A DNA stretch of 20,281 bases, taken from Bacteroidales bacterium UBA3764 (lineage in GTDB: Bacteria; Bacteroidota; Bacteroidia; Bacteroidales; UBA932). The stretch covers positions 10,897-31,177 of the forward strand of contig DFFY01000111.1 in NCBI GenBank assembly GCA_002371115.1, in the 5' to 3' direction. The notes under the pieces were generated by a model. The model saw nothing but the letters and a program-made list of their open reading frames with translations. It did not search any database and was not told where the DNA came from. Below are positions 1-6,993 of the stretch, in pieces (position 1 is the stretch's first letter; each line of letters begins with the position of its first letter). Position numbers and translations under genes: made by a program.

Positions 1-486
1 CGCGTGGGCAACATCGACGCCAACGCCGTCATCTACCTGGAGAACAAGCTGGGCGTCACCCCGGACGAGATGTCCACCATCCTCAACCGCAAATCCGGCT
101 TCCTGGGCGTTTCCACCAAAACCTCGGACGCCCGCGAACTGGATGAACTGGCCAACGGCGGAGATCCCAAGGCCAAGCTCGTGTTCAAGAAGTTCACCTA
201 CGACATCATCAAGAACATCGGCTCCTACGTGGCTGCCATGAACGGCGTGGACCTCATCGTCTTCACCGGCGGTATCGGCGAGCACAACAGCCGCCTGCGC
301 CGCCGCGTGCTGGAGAACTTCTCCTACCTGGGTCTCAAGGTGGACTATGAAGCCAACGTGGCCTTTGGCGAGGATGCCATCATCACCACGGAGGACTCCA
401 AGGTAAAAGCCGCCCTCATCTGCACCAACGAGGAACTGGTGATTGCCCGTGATACCATGCATTTAGTTTTAGAAAACCAAGAATAA
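1..486 (+). CDS. ackA: Acetate kinase, C-terminal part (5' end outside window)
   Basis: This is the last 161 codons of an acetate kinase, which moves phosphate between acetyl phosphate and ADP in the cytoplasm to make ATP and acetate. The reading frame is open from base 1 (Arg-Val-Gly-Asn-Ile-Asp), matching the family's TRxGxID region, so the true start lies upstream. The visible part holds LNRKSGFLGVS, the ASKHA-fold segment FTGGIGEHN (about residues 88-96 of the visible part), whose Glu matches an active-site residue of acetate kinases, and the closing TNEELVIARDT. The TGGIGEHN and C-terminal segments fit AckA better than butyrate kinase. The stop is 2 nt before the next start, so it is co-transcribed with the acyltransferase. 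Substrate range (acetate, propionate or butyrate) cannot be read from this fragment. Confidence 0.93.
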   Translation, partial: RVGNIDANAVIYLENKLGVTPDEMSTILNRKSGFLGVSTKTSDARELDELANGGDPKAKLVFKKFTYDIIKNIGSYVAAMNGVDLIVFTGGIGEHNSRLRRRVLENFSYLGLKVDYEANVAFGEDAIITTEDSKVKAALICTNEELVIARDTMHLVLENQE

Positions 487-488
487 TC

Positions 489-1394
489 ATGATTGCCAAT
501 TTCAACGATTTGTTTGCCGAGCTGAAGGCAAAGGGTATTTGCAAACGGATGGTAGCTGCCTGGGGCGTGGATTCCCACACCATCGAGGCCGCTTCCCTGG
601 CCACCGACAAGGGCTTTGTGACGGTGACGCTGGTGGGCGATCAGGACCTCATCGCCAAAGTTTGCCAGGAGTGCAAGATTGACATGGCCAAGTTCCAGAT
701 TGTGGACATCAAGGATGAGCTCAAGGCAGTGGCCGAGGCCGTCCGCATGGTGCACGACGGAGAGGGCGACGTCCTCATGAAGGGTCTCTGCTCCACGGAC
801 AAGTTCCTGCGCGCCATCCTGAACAAGGAATGCGGCCTGCTGCCCCCTAAGGGCCTCCTGAGCCACGTGGGCGTTATCTCCAACCCCAACTACCACAAGC
901 TCATCTTCATTACCGACATGGCCGTTATCCCGGCTCCGGACTTCCGCCAGAAGGTGAAGATGGCCGGCTTTGTGACGGGTGTGGCCCGCAGCTTCGGTAT
1001 TGTCCAGCCCAAGATTGCCTTCATCGCCGCTTCCGAGCAAATGCTGGACAGCATGCCCGCCTGCGTAGAGGGTGCCATGCTGGCCAAGATGTGCGATCGC
1101 GGCCAAATCAAGGCCATCGGTGACGGTCCGCTGGCCCTGGATGTAGCTATCGACCAGGAATCCGTGGAAATCAAGAAGCTCCAGAGCCCTGTTGCCGGCG
1201 ACGCAGACTGCCTGCTGTTCCCCAACATCGAGAGTGCCAACGTGTTCTGGAAGACCAACTCCAAACTGGCCAAGGACGTGCGTCAGGCCGGCTTCCTGGT
1301 AGGTACCAAGGTGCCTTGCATCCTGGCCTCCCGCGCGGACTCCGTGGATGTGAAGCTGAATTCCATCGCCTCCGCCGTAATGTCTGTAAAATAG
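489..1394 (+). CDS. ptb: Phosphate butyryltransferase-type phosphate acyltransferase (Pta/Ptb family)
   Basis: This 301-residue enzyme should swap CoA for phosphate on a short acyl-CoA, giving the acyl phosphate used by the kinase encoded just upstream. It is the usual length for phosphate butyryltransferases. Family marks seen are DVLMKGLCST (95-104), LSHVGV (124-129), CDRGQIKAI with DGPLALD (202-218), FPNIESANV (244-252) and LASRADSVDVKLNSIA (279-294). These resemble Ptb of clostridia more than the longer phosphate acetyltransferase (Pta). It starts 2 nt after the acetate kinase stop and has no Shine-Dalgarno sequence. The alternatives are a promiscuous phosphate acetyltransferase or a propionyl-specific enzyme. 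The family call is firm and the substrate is inferred. The gene is followed by an inverted-repeat element that may end the transcript. Confidence 0.88.
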   Translation: MIANFNDLFAELKAKGICKRMVAAWGVDSHTIEAASLATDKGFVTVTLVGDQDLIAKVCQECKIDMAKFQIVDIKDELKAVAEAVRMVHDGEGDVLMKGLCSTDKFLRAILNKECGLLPPKGLLSHVGVISNPNYHKLIFITDMAVIPAPDFRQKVKMAGFVTGVARSFGIVQPKIAFIAASEQMLDSMPACVEGAMLAKMCDRGQIKAIGDGPLALDVAIDQESVEIKKLQSPVAGDADCLLFPNIESANVFWKTNSKLAKDVRQAGFLVGTKVPCILASRADSVDVKLNSIASAVMSVK

Positions 1395-1395
1395 T

Positions 1396-1534
1396 GTTTT
1401 CGGGAGCTCTTTTTTCAAACCGTCGCTGCGCGACCCCTCCCATTGGCAGCGGTGCGTCTTTGACGCCCCGGCCTGGGCCCCTCCCTCTTATGGTGCCGAG
1501 GGTGGCACAGGTTTGAAAAAAGACTCCCGGAAAC
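1396..1534. repeat. Inverted-repeat element with internal hairpins (REP- or MITE-like, or structured RNA)
   Basis: The whole gap between ptb and tpiA is built around a long inverted repeat. The left arm (1396-1421) and right arm (1510-1534) pair over 25 positions: 14 perfect (1408-1421 with 1510-1523), a bulged C at 1407, 6 perfect, one G-T pair, then 4 perfect. Inside are small hairpins: 1422-1434 (GTCGC/GCGAC), 1454-1466 (GCGTC/GACGC) and 1493-1508 (GTGCC/GGCAC). The motif CCCCTCCC occurs twice (1434-1441 and 1478-1485). It begins 1 nt after the ptb stop and could act as a terminator in either direction, although there is no U tract after the right arm. No second copy occurs in this window and no clear target-site duplication flanks it. 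Confidence 0.7.
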
Positions 1535-1557
1535 AACATAATAACCATTAACTAAAA

Positions 1558-2313
1558 ATGAGAAAGTATATTGTAGCAGGGAACTGGAAAATGAATACTA
1601 CCGTTCCCGAAGGTGTAGAGCTTGCAAAAGCTGTTGTTGAAAAGGCCAAGGATCTTCCGGCCAATGTAGAACTGGTGGTGGCTCCGCCGTTCACCCATCT
1701 CTGCCCCGTGGCAGAAGCCCTGAAGGGCTCCAAGGTGAAGCTCAGCGCCCAGAATTGCGCAGACCATGAGAAAGGCGCCTACACCGGTGAAGTGGCCGTG
1801 AACATGCTCACTTCCATCGGCTGCCAGTACACCATCCTGGGCCACAGCGAGCGCCGTCAGTATTATGGTGAGACGGACGAGAAGCTGGTGGTGAAAACCC
1901 AGCTGGCCCTCGCCGCCGGTCTTAAGGTGATTCTTTGTGTAGGTGAGAACCTGGACGAGCGCGAGGCAGGCAAGCACTTCGATGTGGTTACCGCCCAGAC
2001 CAAGAACGTCCTTTACAACTTCACCGTCGAGGATATGAAGAACGTGGTCATCGCTTACGAACCCGTATGGGCCATCGGCACCGGCAAAACCGCCACCGCC
2101 GCCCAGGCGGAGGAAATCCACGCCTGCATCCGCAACGTCATCGAGGCCAAATTCGGTGCCCAGGTGGCTGATGACATGACCATCCTCTACGGCGGCTCCT
2201 GCAAGCCCTCCAACGCCAAGGAACTCTTCGCAGAGAAGGACATCGACGGCGGCCTCATCGGCGGCGCCGCCCTCAAGGCCGACGACTTCCTGGCCATCGC
2301 CACCAGTTTCTGA
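1558..2313 (+). CDS. tpiA: Triosephosphate isomerase
   Basis: This 251-residue TIM-barrel enzyme interconverts dihydroxyacetone phosphate and glyceraldehyde 3-phosphate in glycolysis and gluconeogenesis. All catalytic marks are present: Asn9 and Lys11 in AGNWKMN, His96 in LGHSERR, and Glu168 in YEPVWAIGTGKTA, which also opens the mobile loop 6. The phosphate-binding loops are YGGSCKPSNA (211-220) and GGLIGGAALK (231-240). The length is typical for the family. The start at MRKYIVAGNWKMN fits the family N-terminus and is preceded by the A-rich ACTAAAA, with no Shine-Dalgarno. It lies downstream of the inverted-repeat element and appears to be a single-gene unit. I could not place its promoter: a TTTG lies inside the right arm of the repeat (1512-1515) but no good -7 box follows it. 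Confidence 0.97.
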   Translation: MRKYIVAGNWKMNTTVPEGVELAKAVVEKAKDLPANVELVVAPPFTHLCPVAEALKGSKVKLSAQNCADHEKGAYTGEVAVNMLTSIGCQYTILGHSERRQYYGETDEKLVVKTQLALAAGLKVILCVGENLDEREAGKHFDVVTAQTKNVLYNFTVEDMKNVVIAYEPVWAIGTGKTATAAQAEEIHACIRNVIEAKFGAQVADDMTILYGGSCKPSNAKELFAEKDIDGGLIGGAALKADDFLAIATSF

Positions 2314-2321
2314 GTCAGCTC

Positions 2322-2352
2322 TTTGCAGATTCCAAAAAAATGATTACCTTTG
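2322..2352 (+). promoter_or_regulatory. Bacteroidota-type promoter of rplY-pth
   Basis: TTTG at 2322-2325 and TACCTTTG at 2345-2352 match the -33 (TTTG) and -7 (TAnnTTTG) boxes known for Bacteroides, with a 19-base spacer. Transcription should start near 2357-2360, leaving a leader of about 80 nt. It is the best-formed promoter in the window. Confidence 0.75.
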
Positions 2353-2357
2353 CGCGC

Positions 2358-2439
2358 TTAAAAAAGCCGCAAAGGTTTTTTGGTGCAATGGGGTGCGTGA
2401 GAATCGCACTGAGTAACACATTTTAAACTTTACAAAACA
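2358..2439 (+). promoter_or_regulatory. rplY 5' leader with small stem-loops
   Basis: The predicted leader of the rplY-pth mRNA contains a clean stem GTGCG/CGCAC (2393-2397 with 2405-2409, 7-nt loop). Before it lies an AT-rich hairpin-like stretch (about 2359-2380, A-run plus CC against GG plus T-run, one bulge). Autogenous control by L25 would be plausible for a ribosomal-protein operon, but I do not recognise a named leader family, so this is only a structural observation. Confidence 0.35.
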
Positions 2440-3027
2440 ATGAAGCATTTTACGCTGAATGGCGAAATCCGCCAGAAGGGCAACAAGGCCGTCCTCAAGG
2501 CCTATCGTGCACAGGGTCTTGTCCCTTGCAACCTCTACGGTGCCGGTATGGACAACATCCTTTTCACTGTGAATGAGAAAGAGCTGAAGGGTCTCACCCA
2601 CACGCCCGCTTCTTACATTGTGGACCTGGTGCTGGATGGAAAAACCTACACCGCCGTGGCTCACGAGTATCAGTGGCACCCGGTAGAGGACAACTGCCTG
2701 CATGTGGATTTCCTCGCCGTCAATGAAACCAAACCCATCGTCATTTCTGTTCCCCTGAACATCACCGGTCACCCGAAAGGTGTGCAGGCTGGCGGTAAGT
2801 TCACCCAAAGCGCCCGCAGCCTGAAGGTTTGCGCCCTTATGAAAGACCTTCCGGATCAGCTGGACATTGACGTTACTCCGCTGGAACTGGACAAGAGAAT
2901 GGTGGCCGGCGACCTCAAGTTTGAGGGTCTGCAGATTGTCTCCGACAAGAACACCATCATCTGCTCCGTGAAAACCACCCGTGCCATGCAGCAGGCCGCT
3001 CTGGAAGCTGCCAAGGCCGCTCAGTAA
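2440..3027 (+). CDS. rplY: 50S ribosomal protein L25 (CTC form)
   Basis: This 195-residue protein is the long, general-stress (CTC) form of L25, which binds 5S rRNA in the large ribosomal subunit. The N-terminal 5S-binding domain runs to about residue 92 and includes GEIRQKGNKAVLKAYRAQG, VPCNLYGAG and the HEYQWHPVEDNCLHVDF segment. A C-terminal TL5-like beta domain follows (about 95-180) with VPLNITGHPKGVQAGGKF and LPDQLDIDVTPLEL. An Ala/Lys-rich tail ends the protein. Its start follows an A-rich TTTACAAAACA with no Shine-Dalgarno. It is the first gene of a two-gene operon with pth, whose start lies 2 nt after its stop. Placing L25 before Pth is a common bacterial order. Confidence 0.96.
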   Translation: MKHFTLNGEIRQKGNKAVLKAYRAQGLVPCNLYGAGMDNILFTVNEKELKGLTHTPASYIVDLVLDGKTYTAVAHEYQWHPVEDNCLHVDFLAVNETKPIVISVPLNITGHPKGVQAGGKFTQSARSLKVCALMKDLPDQLDIDVTPLELDKRMVAGDLKFEGLQIVSDKNTIICSVKTTRAMQQAALEAAKAAQ

Positions 3028-3029
3028 AA

Positions 3030-3662
3030 ATGGAGTATCTCGTTGTAGGGCTGGGCAACATCGGCGCAGAATATGCGTCCACCCGGCACAACATGGGATT
3101 TATGGTATTGGATGCCTGGGCTCAGGCATCCAATGTCCTTTTCAAGACCGACCGTTACGGTGACGTGGCGGAGGTCTCTTTCAAAGGACGCTGGTTCGTG
3201 CTCCTGAAACCCAATACCTACATGAACCTGAGCGGGAATGCGGTTCGTTATTGGATGCAGAAGCTGCATCTTCCCCTGGAGAACCTGATTGTCATTTCCG
3301 ACGACATCAATCTTCCCTTCGGCTCGCTGCGCATGCGCCCCAACGGTTCTTCCGGCGGGCACAACGGCCTGCAGGACATTACGGATAAACTGGAAAGCGA
3401 CCAGTGGACGCGTATCCGGATAGGGATTGGCAATGACTTCTCCCGGGGCAGGCAGGTGGATTATGTATTGGGGGCTTTGTCTGCGGAAGAAAAAGCGGAA
3501 ATCCCGCAGCTTGCCGCCAGAATTATCCAGGGTGTCAAGGATATTTCCACCATTGGCGTACAGCGCGCCATGAATACCCTCAATACGCGGCAAAAAGCCG
3601 CGACGGAGGTAAAAAAAGAAGAAAATGCTGGAAAAACGTTGCCTGAACTGCCCGAAAGTTAG
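3030..3662 (+). CDS. pth: Peptidyl-tRNA hydrolase
   Basis: This 210-residue enzyme cleaves peptidyl-tRNA released by drop-off and recycles the tRNA. All known active-site positions of bacterial Pth are here: Asn10 in GLGNIG, the catalytic His20 in STRHNMGF, Asn66 in KPNTYMNLSG, Asp91/Asp92 in SDDINLPFG and Asn112 in GSSGGHNGLQ. The core is of usual length. The last 20 or so residues form a charged Lys/Glu-rich tail that is probably unstructured. The gene starts 2 nt after rplY and should be translated from the same mRNA. No terminator is obvious after it: the next 95 bases are AT-rich and carry the promoter of the histone-like gene. Confidence 0.96.
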   Translation: MEYLVVGLGNIGAEYASTRHNMGFMVLDAWAQASNVLFKTDRYGDVAEVSFKGRWFVLLKPNTYMNLSGNAVRYWMQKLHLPLENLIVISDDINLPFGSLRMRPNGSSGGHNGLQDITDKLESDQWTRIRIGIGNDFSRGRQVDYVLGALSAEEKAEIPQLAARIIQGVKDISTIGVQRAMNTLNTRQKAATEVKKEENAGKTLPELPES

Positions 3663-3679
3663 TTTTTTTGAAAAAAATT

Positions 3680-3709
3680 TTTGCAATTGAAAAAAAATCT
3701 CTATCTTGC
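3680..3709 (+). promoter_or_regulatory. Promoter of the histone H1-like gene
   Basis: TTTG at 3680-3683 and TATCTTGC at 3702-3709 resemble the Bacteroidota -33/-7 pair with an 18-base spacer. The -7 box is shifted by one base from TAnnTTTG. The surrounding bases are strongly AT-rich. The leader to the start codon would be about 40 nt. Confidence 0.45.
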
Positions 3710-3756
3710 ACAAAAGTTTGAGCATTAACGTTTAACGAACCAATAAATCAAAAATC

Positions 3757-3930
3757 ATGAAAGAGCTTGTTGAAAAAATCAATGCTGTTGCAGCAGAGTT
3801 TGCCAAGAATGCAGAAGCCCAGGTAGTAAAGGGTAACAAAGCCGCTGGTGCCCGCGCCCGCAAGAACGCCCTCGAACTCATGAAGGACCTCAAGGAATTC
3901 CGCAAAGTTTCTGTTGAAGCTGCCAAGTAA
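3757..3930 (+). CDS. Histone H1/Hc1-like small basic protein
   Basis: This 57-residue protein begins MKELVEKINAVAAEF and ends FRKVSVEAAK. It is Lys/Arg/Ala-rich with a central KGNKAAGARARKNALELMK stretch. It matches the short Hc1-like histone H1 proteins found across the Bacteroidota, which are thought to bind and compact DNA. The predicted form is a helical hairpin joined by the basic GNKAAGARAR turn. It stands alone, with its own promoter upstream and a strong hairpin terminator 21 nt after the stop, the pattern of a highly expressed short mRNA. The start follows an A-rich CAAAAATC with no Shine-Dalgarno. The role in DNA binding is inferred from the family. No experiment on this protein is implied. 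Confidence 0.88.
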   Translation: MKELVEKINAVAAEFAKNAEAQVVKGNKAAGARARKNALELMKDLKEFRKVSVEAAK

Positions 3931-3950
3931 GTTTTTACTTGCAAAAAAAT

Positions 3951-4000
3951 AAAACGTTGCAGATTTTTTTAAAGTTTCTGCAACGTTTTATTTTTTTTTT
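3951..4000. terminator. Strong, probably bidirectional intrinsic terminator
   Basis: A perfect 13-bp inverted repeat (3951-3963 with 3977-3989, core ACGTTGCAGA/TCTGCAACGT) has a 13-nt loop. It is followed by A and ten T residues (3990-4000) on the + strand. On the - strand the stem is followed by a T-rich run (complement of 3943-3950), so it could also stop transcription arriving from xerD. Confidence 0.85.
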
Positions 4001-4034
4001 GCATCTATATAATAGGTTTAGGTTTTAGTACACG

Positions 4035-4080
4035 TCAAGAACCGGGGTTGAGGGCATAGGCCCTTGAGTCCGGTTTCTTG
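4035..4080. other. Second stem-loop between the histone-like gene and xerD
   Basis: CAAGAACCGG (4035-4044) pairs with CCGGTTTCTTG (4070-4080) with one bulge, and AGGGC/GCCCT (4051-4055 with 4060-4064) pairs inside. On the + strand it is followed by TTTTATTT, which would suit a second terminator. On the - strand it sits directly after the xerD stop but has no U tract. It may be the xerD 3' end or an unannotated small RNA. I see no promoter for the latter. Confidence 0.4.
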
Positions 4081-4082
4081 TT

Positions 4083-4949
4083 TTATTTCTGCCTTGGATG
4101 ATGTTGCAGCACCATTTTGTGCCAGGTAGAGGTATCAATATGCGTGTAAATCTCCGTGGTAAGGATGCTCTCGTGTCCCAGCATCTCCTGCACAATGCGT
4201 AAGTCGGCCCCGTTTTCTATCAGGTGTGTCGCAAACGAATGCCGGAAGGTATGGGGCGATATTTCTTTCTGCACACCGGCCACCATGGCTTGTTCTTTTA
4301 CCAGTTTGAACAGGGAAACGCGGCTGAGGGGCTTTCCGAATCGGTTCAGGAAGAGAAAATCTTCGCAGGCGGCTGTGGCCGGGGCAGGGCGTTCCGGCAG
4401 GTAGGCGAGGATGGCGTCGGCGGCAACTTCGCCCAGCGGAACCAGCCGCTGTTTGTTTCCCTTGCCGATGACATCTACAAAACCATCGTCCAGGTGCACA
4501 TGAGAAATACGCAGCCCTGCACATTCGCTCACGCGCAGGCCGCAGCCGTAAAGCACTTCCAGAATGGCCCGGTTGCGTTTGCCGAAGGGCGCGTTGAGGT
4601 CCACCGATTCCAGGATGGCCGTGACTTCGTCCACGCTGAGCACTTCCGGCAGGTATTTCCCCAGTTTGGGAGCATCCACCCGGTCGCAGGGGTTCTCCTT
4701 CACCTCGCCTTCCTCCACGCACCAGCCAAAAAAACTGCGCAGGGCGCTCAGCAGACGGGCCGTGCTGCGCTTGGACAGACCGTCTGCCGTCACCTTTCCC
4801 AGATACTGTTCGATGTCTGAGGTGGTCACGGTGCGGGGCTCCACTTCACTGAAGGCCAGAAAGCCCTCCACGTCATGACAATAGGATGCCACCGTATTGG
4901 GTGACATCCTACGTTCCAGTCTAAGGTAATTTCTGTAGTCTTGAATCAA
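4083..4949 (-). CDS. xerD: XerD-type tyrosine recombinase
   Basis: This 288-residue site-specific recombinase probably acts at dif to resolve chromosome dimers. The N-terminal SAM-like core-binding domain spans about residues 1-80 and the catalytic domain about 100-288. All six catalytic residues are visible: Arg139 (CGLRVSE), Lys163 (GKGNKQR), His233 and Arg236 (PHTFRHSFATHL), His259 (LGHESI) and the nucleophile Tyr268 (TEIYTHID). The length and clean LERRMSPNTVASY N-terminus fit Xer rather than an integrative-element integrase, and no att site or element genes are nearby. The start is TTG (4949-4947), overlapping the stop of the upstream peptidase gene as TTGA. The next in-frame Met (residue 15) would cut into the domain. 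XerC versus XerD cannot be settled without comparison, and XerD is my preferred name. Confidence 0.86.
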   Translation of the reverse strand: MIQDYRNYLRLERRMSPNTVASYCHDVEGFLAFSEVEPRTVTTSDIEQYLGKVTADGLSKRSTARLLSALRSFFGWCVEEGEVKENPCDRVDAPKLGKYLPEVLSVDEVTAILESVDLNAPFGKRNRAILEVLYGCGLRVSECAGLRISHVHLDDGFVDVIGKGNKQRLVPLGEVAADAILAYLPERPAPATAACEDFLFLNRFGKPLSRVSLFKLVKEQAMVAGVQKEISPHTFRHSFATHLIENGADLRIVQEMLGHESILTTEIYTHIDTSTWHKMVLQHHPRQK

Positions 4950-6952
4950 AGCGTGCCGTACTTTTTGCCGTAGAGGAGCATCTGGCCCAGATAATCGTCC
5001 GTGTAAACGGGGACATAGTCCGTGACCGTGCCGTCTTCCGCAATGACCGGCTGGATTTCCGGGTTCACAAAGCCGCCGTAAGGCTTCAGGTTCAGGGCCT
5101 CGTAACGGGCTTTCACCTCCTTGTGCAGTTCCGGGTCTATGTGTACGGCATAGGTCTCGATGAGTGCTTTGCCGGCCGCATAGTCGCCTTCGCTCTTGAT
5201 GCGCTGAATCTCCGCCAGCAGCTCCGCAAACAGGGCGCGCAATTTTACATAGTCCTTGACGATAAAGTATGTTTTGCCGTTCTTGACCTTCTTAACGATC
5301 ACCTTGTCCTTGGCGCCTTTCTCATAGCACCACTGTGCAATGAGCTTGCGGTTTTGCATGTGTGCCTCCGTATTGGGACGGCCCAGTTCCACGCGGGTGA
5401 ACTGCACCATGAGGCCGTTGCGGATGTAGTTGGCGTATTCCGCCTTATAGGCCTCCGGATCCGGCATAATCCCCAGTTCCACCATCTTGGGATCGGCCGT
5501 ATAATACAGGCCGAAGAGGTCTGCGCGGGCTTCTTCCAGGGCCGATGCATATTCGCCCAAGGCGGTGGAGCTTACGCCCGGCAGCAACTGCCCGGAGGCA
5601 TGGCCCAGGCACTCGTGCAGGTCCGTATGGATTTCGTCGGCGACGGTGCCCCATTTCTTGGCCAGCTCAATTTCCTTTTTGTCGTAGGCAAACTCCTTCA
5701 GGGTGCTGGTTGGCAGCTCCTGTGCTGCATAGTCATAGGTATGGGTGATATTGGCGATGGTGACGCTCTTGGAACCATGCTCCTTACGAATCCAGTCCGC
5801 ATTGGGCAGGTTGATGCCGATGGGCGTGGAAGGATAGCTGTCGCCGGCCAGGCACACGGCGTTAATGACCTTGGCGCTGACGCCCTTCACGGTGGCTTTC
5901 TTGAAGCGCGGGTCCACCGGCGAGTTGTCCTCGAACCACTGGGCGTTGGCACTCAGGATTTCCGTGCGCTTGGAAGCCTCGAAGTCCTTGATGTTCACGT
6001 AGCCTTCCCAGGAAGCCTTGCGGCCCAGCGGGTCATTGTAGTCCTCGATGAAACCGTTGATGAAGTCCACCGTGCCGATGGTATCCTTCACCCACTCGAT
6101 GTTAAATTCATCCCACTTGCGCAGGTCGCCGGTTTTATAATAGTCGATGAGAATGGCCAGCGCGCGCTTTTGGATGTCGTTTTCCGCCACCTCACGGGCT
6201 TTGGCCAGTTCTTCGCAGATTTTCTCCAGGGCGGGGGAGTACAGGCCCCCAATCTTCCAGGGCAGTTCCGTTACCTTGCCTTTCTGATCTTTCACCACTT
6301 TGGTGTTGAGCCCCCAGGAAACCGGTTCCGGGTCTGCCGGGTCAACGATGCCGGCGTAATATTTTTCCACTTCCTCGCGCGTGACATTTTCATAATAGTT
6401 AACGGCGGAAAGTTTCACCAGGTCTCCGGAGGTTTCCGTGGACCGGCGCTGCGGCCATACGGACGGATTATAAATAATGTCCAGCAGGCCTTTGTCTTCT
6501 ATGCCACAGGCGTCCAGCAGGGAGGCGAAATACTCCTGCGAACAAGCCGGGAAGATTTTGTCCTCCGCATAATGGTGGTGGATGCCGTTGGAGAAGAATA
6601 CCCGTTTGGCATAGACCAGAAAATCCTGATATTCAGTTGCTTCCGTATCAATGGCTGCGTTCTCCAAAATGGCTTCCAGCGCATGGCGGACGCGCAGGTT
6701 GTCTTTGCAGTTCTGGTCCCAGAGGATGTCCCGGCCGTACTTGGCGGCTTCTGCCAGGTGATAGGCGTATTCTTTCTGTTGCAGGCTCAGGTTTTCCCAG
6801 CCCGGAATGCGGTAGCGCATGACTTTCAGGTCTGCGAAGGAATCAATCGTGTACTTGAAATCATGGGCGCTGCGCTCCGTCTCGGGCGCATCGCAGCCGG
6901 CCATCAGAAGGGCGGCACTTCCGCAAAAAAACATTTTTACTATATTCTTCAT
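4946..6952 (-). CDS. Dipeptidyl-peptidase III family (M49) zinc lipoprotein
   Basis: This 668-residue zinc exopeptidase should release dipeptides from the N-terminus of short peptides. The zinc site is complete: HECLGH gives His446 and His451 with catalytic Glu447, and EEARAD gives Glu474. The 23-residue distance from His451 to Glu474 is the short bacterial spacing, as in the Bacteroides thetaiotaomicron enzyme, rather than the longer spacing of the human protein. I chose the start at MKNIVKMFFCGSAALLMAGC because it gives a lipoprotein signal with lipobox LMAGC (Cys20) and sits just after a -7 box. The open frame extends 13 codons further, but that would run through the promoter. The protein is probably an envelope lipoprotein in the periplasm or outer membrane. 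It overlaps the xerD start by 4 nt. Confidence 0.9.
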   Translation of the reverse strand: MKNIVKMFFCGSAALLMAGCDAPETERSAHDFKYTIDSFADLKVMRYRIPGWENLSLQQKEYAYHLAEAAKYGRDILWDQNCKDNLRVRHALEAILENAAIDTEATEYQDFLVYAKRVFFSNGIHHHYAEDKIFPACSQEYFASLLDACGIEDKGLLDIIYNPSVWPQRRSTETSGDLVKLSAVNYYENVTREEVEKYYAGIVDPADPEPVSWGLNTKVVKDQKGKVTELPWKIGGLYSPALEKICEELAKAREVAENDIQKRALAILIDYYKTGDLRKWDEFNIEWVKDTIGTVDFINGFIEDYNDPLGRKASWEGYVNIKDFEASKRTEILSANAQWFEDNSPVDPRFKKATVKGVSAKVINAVCLAGDSYPSTPIGINLPNADWIRKEHGSKSVTIANITHTYDYAAQELPTSTLKEFAYDKKEIELAKKWGTVADEIHTDLHECLGHASGQLLPGVSSTALGEYASALEEARADLFGLYYTADPKMVELGIMPDPEAYKAEYANYIRNGLMVQFTRVELGRPNTEAHMQNRKLIAQWCYEKGAKDKVIVKKVKNGKTYFIVKDYVKLRALFAELLAEIQRIKSEGDYAAGKALIETYAVHIDPELHKEVKARYEALNLKPYGGFVNPEIQPVIAEDGTVTDYVPVYTDDYLGQMLLYGKKYGTL

Positions 6953-6958
6953 AACGTG

Positions 6959-6991
6959 CAAATATACAAAAATAATCATTAACTTTGCCAA
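6959..6991 (-). promoter_or_regulatory. Promoter of the M49 peptidase-xerD unit
   Basis: On the - strand TATATTTG (6966-6959) is a full match to TAnnTTTG. A weak -33 box TTGG (6991-6988) lies 21 bases before it. The start codon is only 6 nt after the -7 box, so the mRNA should be nearly leaderless. Confidence 0.6.
6980..6987 (+). promoter_or_regulatory. -7 box of the C11 protease-sppA unit
   Basis: TAACTTTG matches TAnnTTTG and ends 6 nt before the start codon at 6994, again predicting a nearly leaderless mRNA. No convincing -33 box is seen. It interleaves with the oppositely directed promoter of the M49 gene within 41 bases. Confidence 0.5.
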
Positions 6992-6993
6992 TT

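Noticed and set aside
345..1418. 357-residue open frame on the - strand over ptb and the end of ackA
   Set aside because: It is antisense to well-conserved enzyme genes, is His/Gly-rich with no recognisable domain, and arises from GC-rich codon use in the real genes.
4035..4080. tRNA or riboswitch in the stem-loop region before xerD
   Set aside because: There is no cloverleaf, no T-loop GTTCRA motif and no CCA end, and no aptamer core that I recognise.
4083..4949. Tyrosine recombinase as a sign of an integrated mobile element
   Set aside because: There are no att repeats, mobility genes, phage genes or composition change around it. The length and motifs fit a chromosomal Xer protein.
5123..6982. 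619-residue open frame on the + strand over the M49 peptidase gene
   Set aside because: The opposite strand holds a complete zinc peptidase with all metal ligands. The antisense translation is Phe/Val/Gly-rich without motifs.
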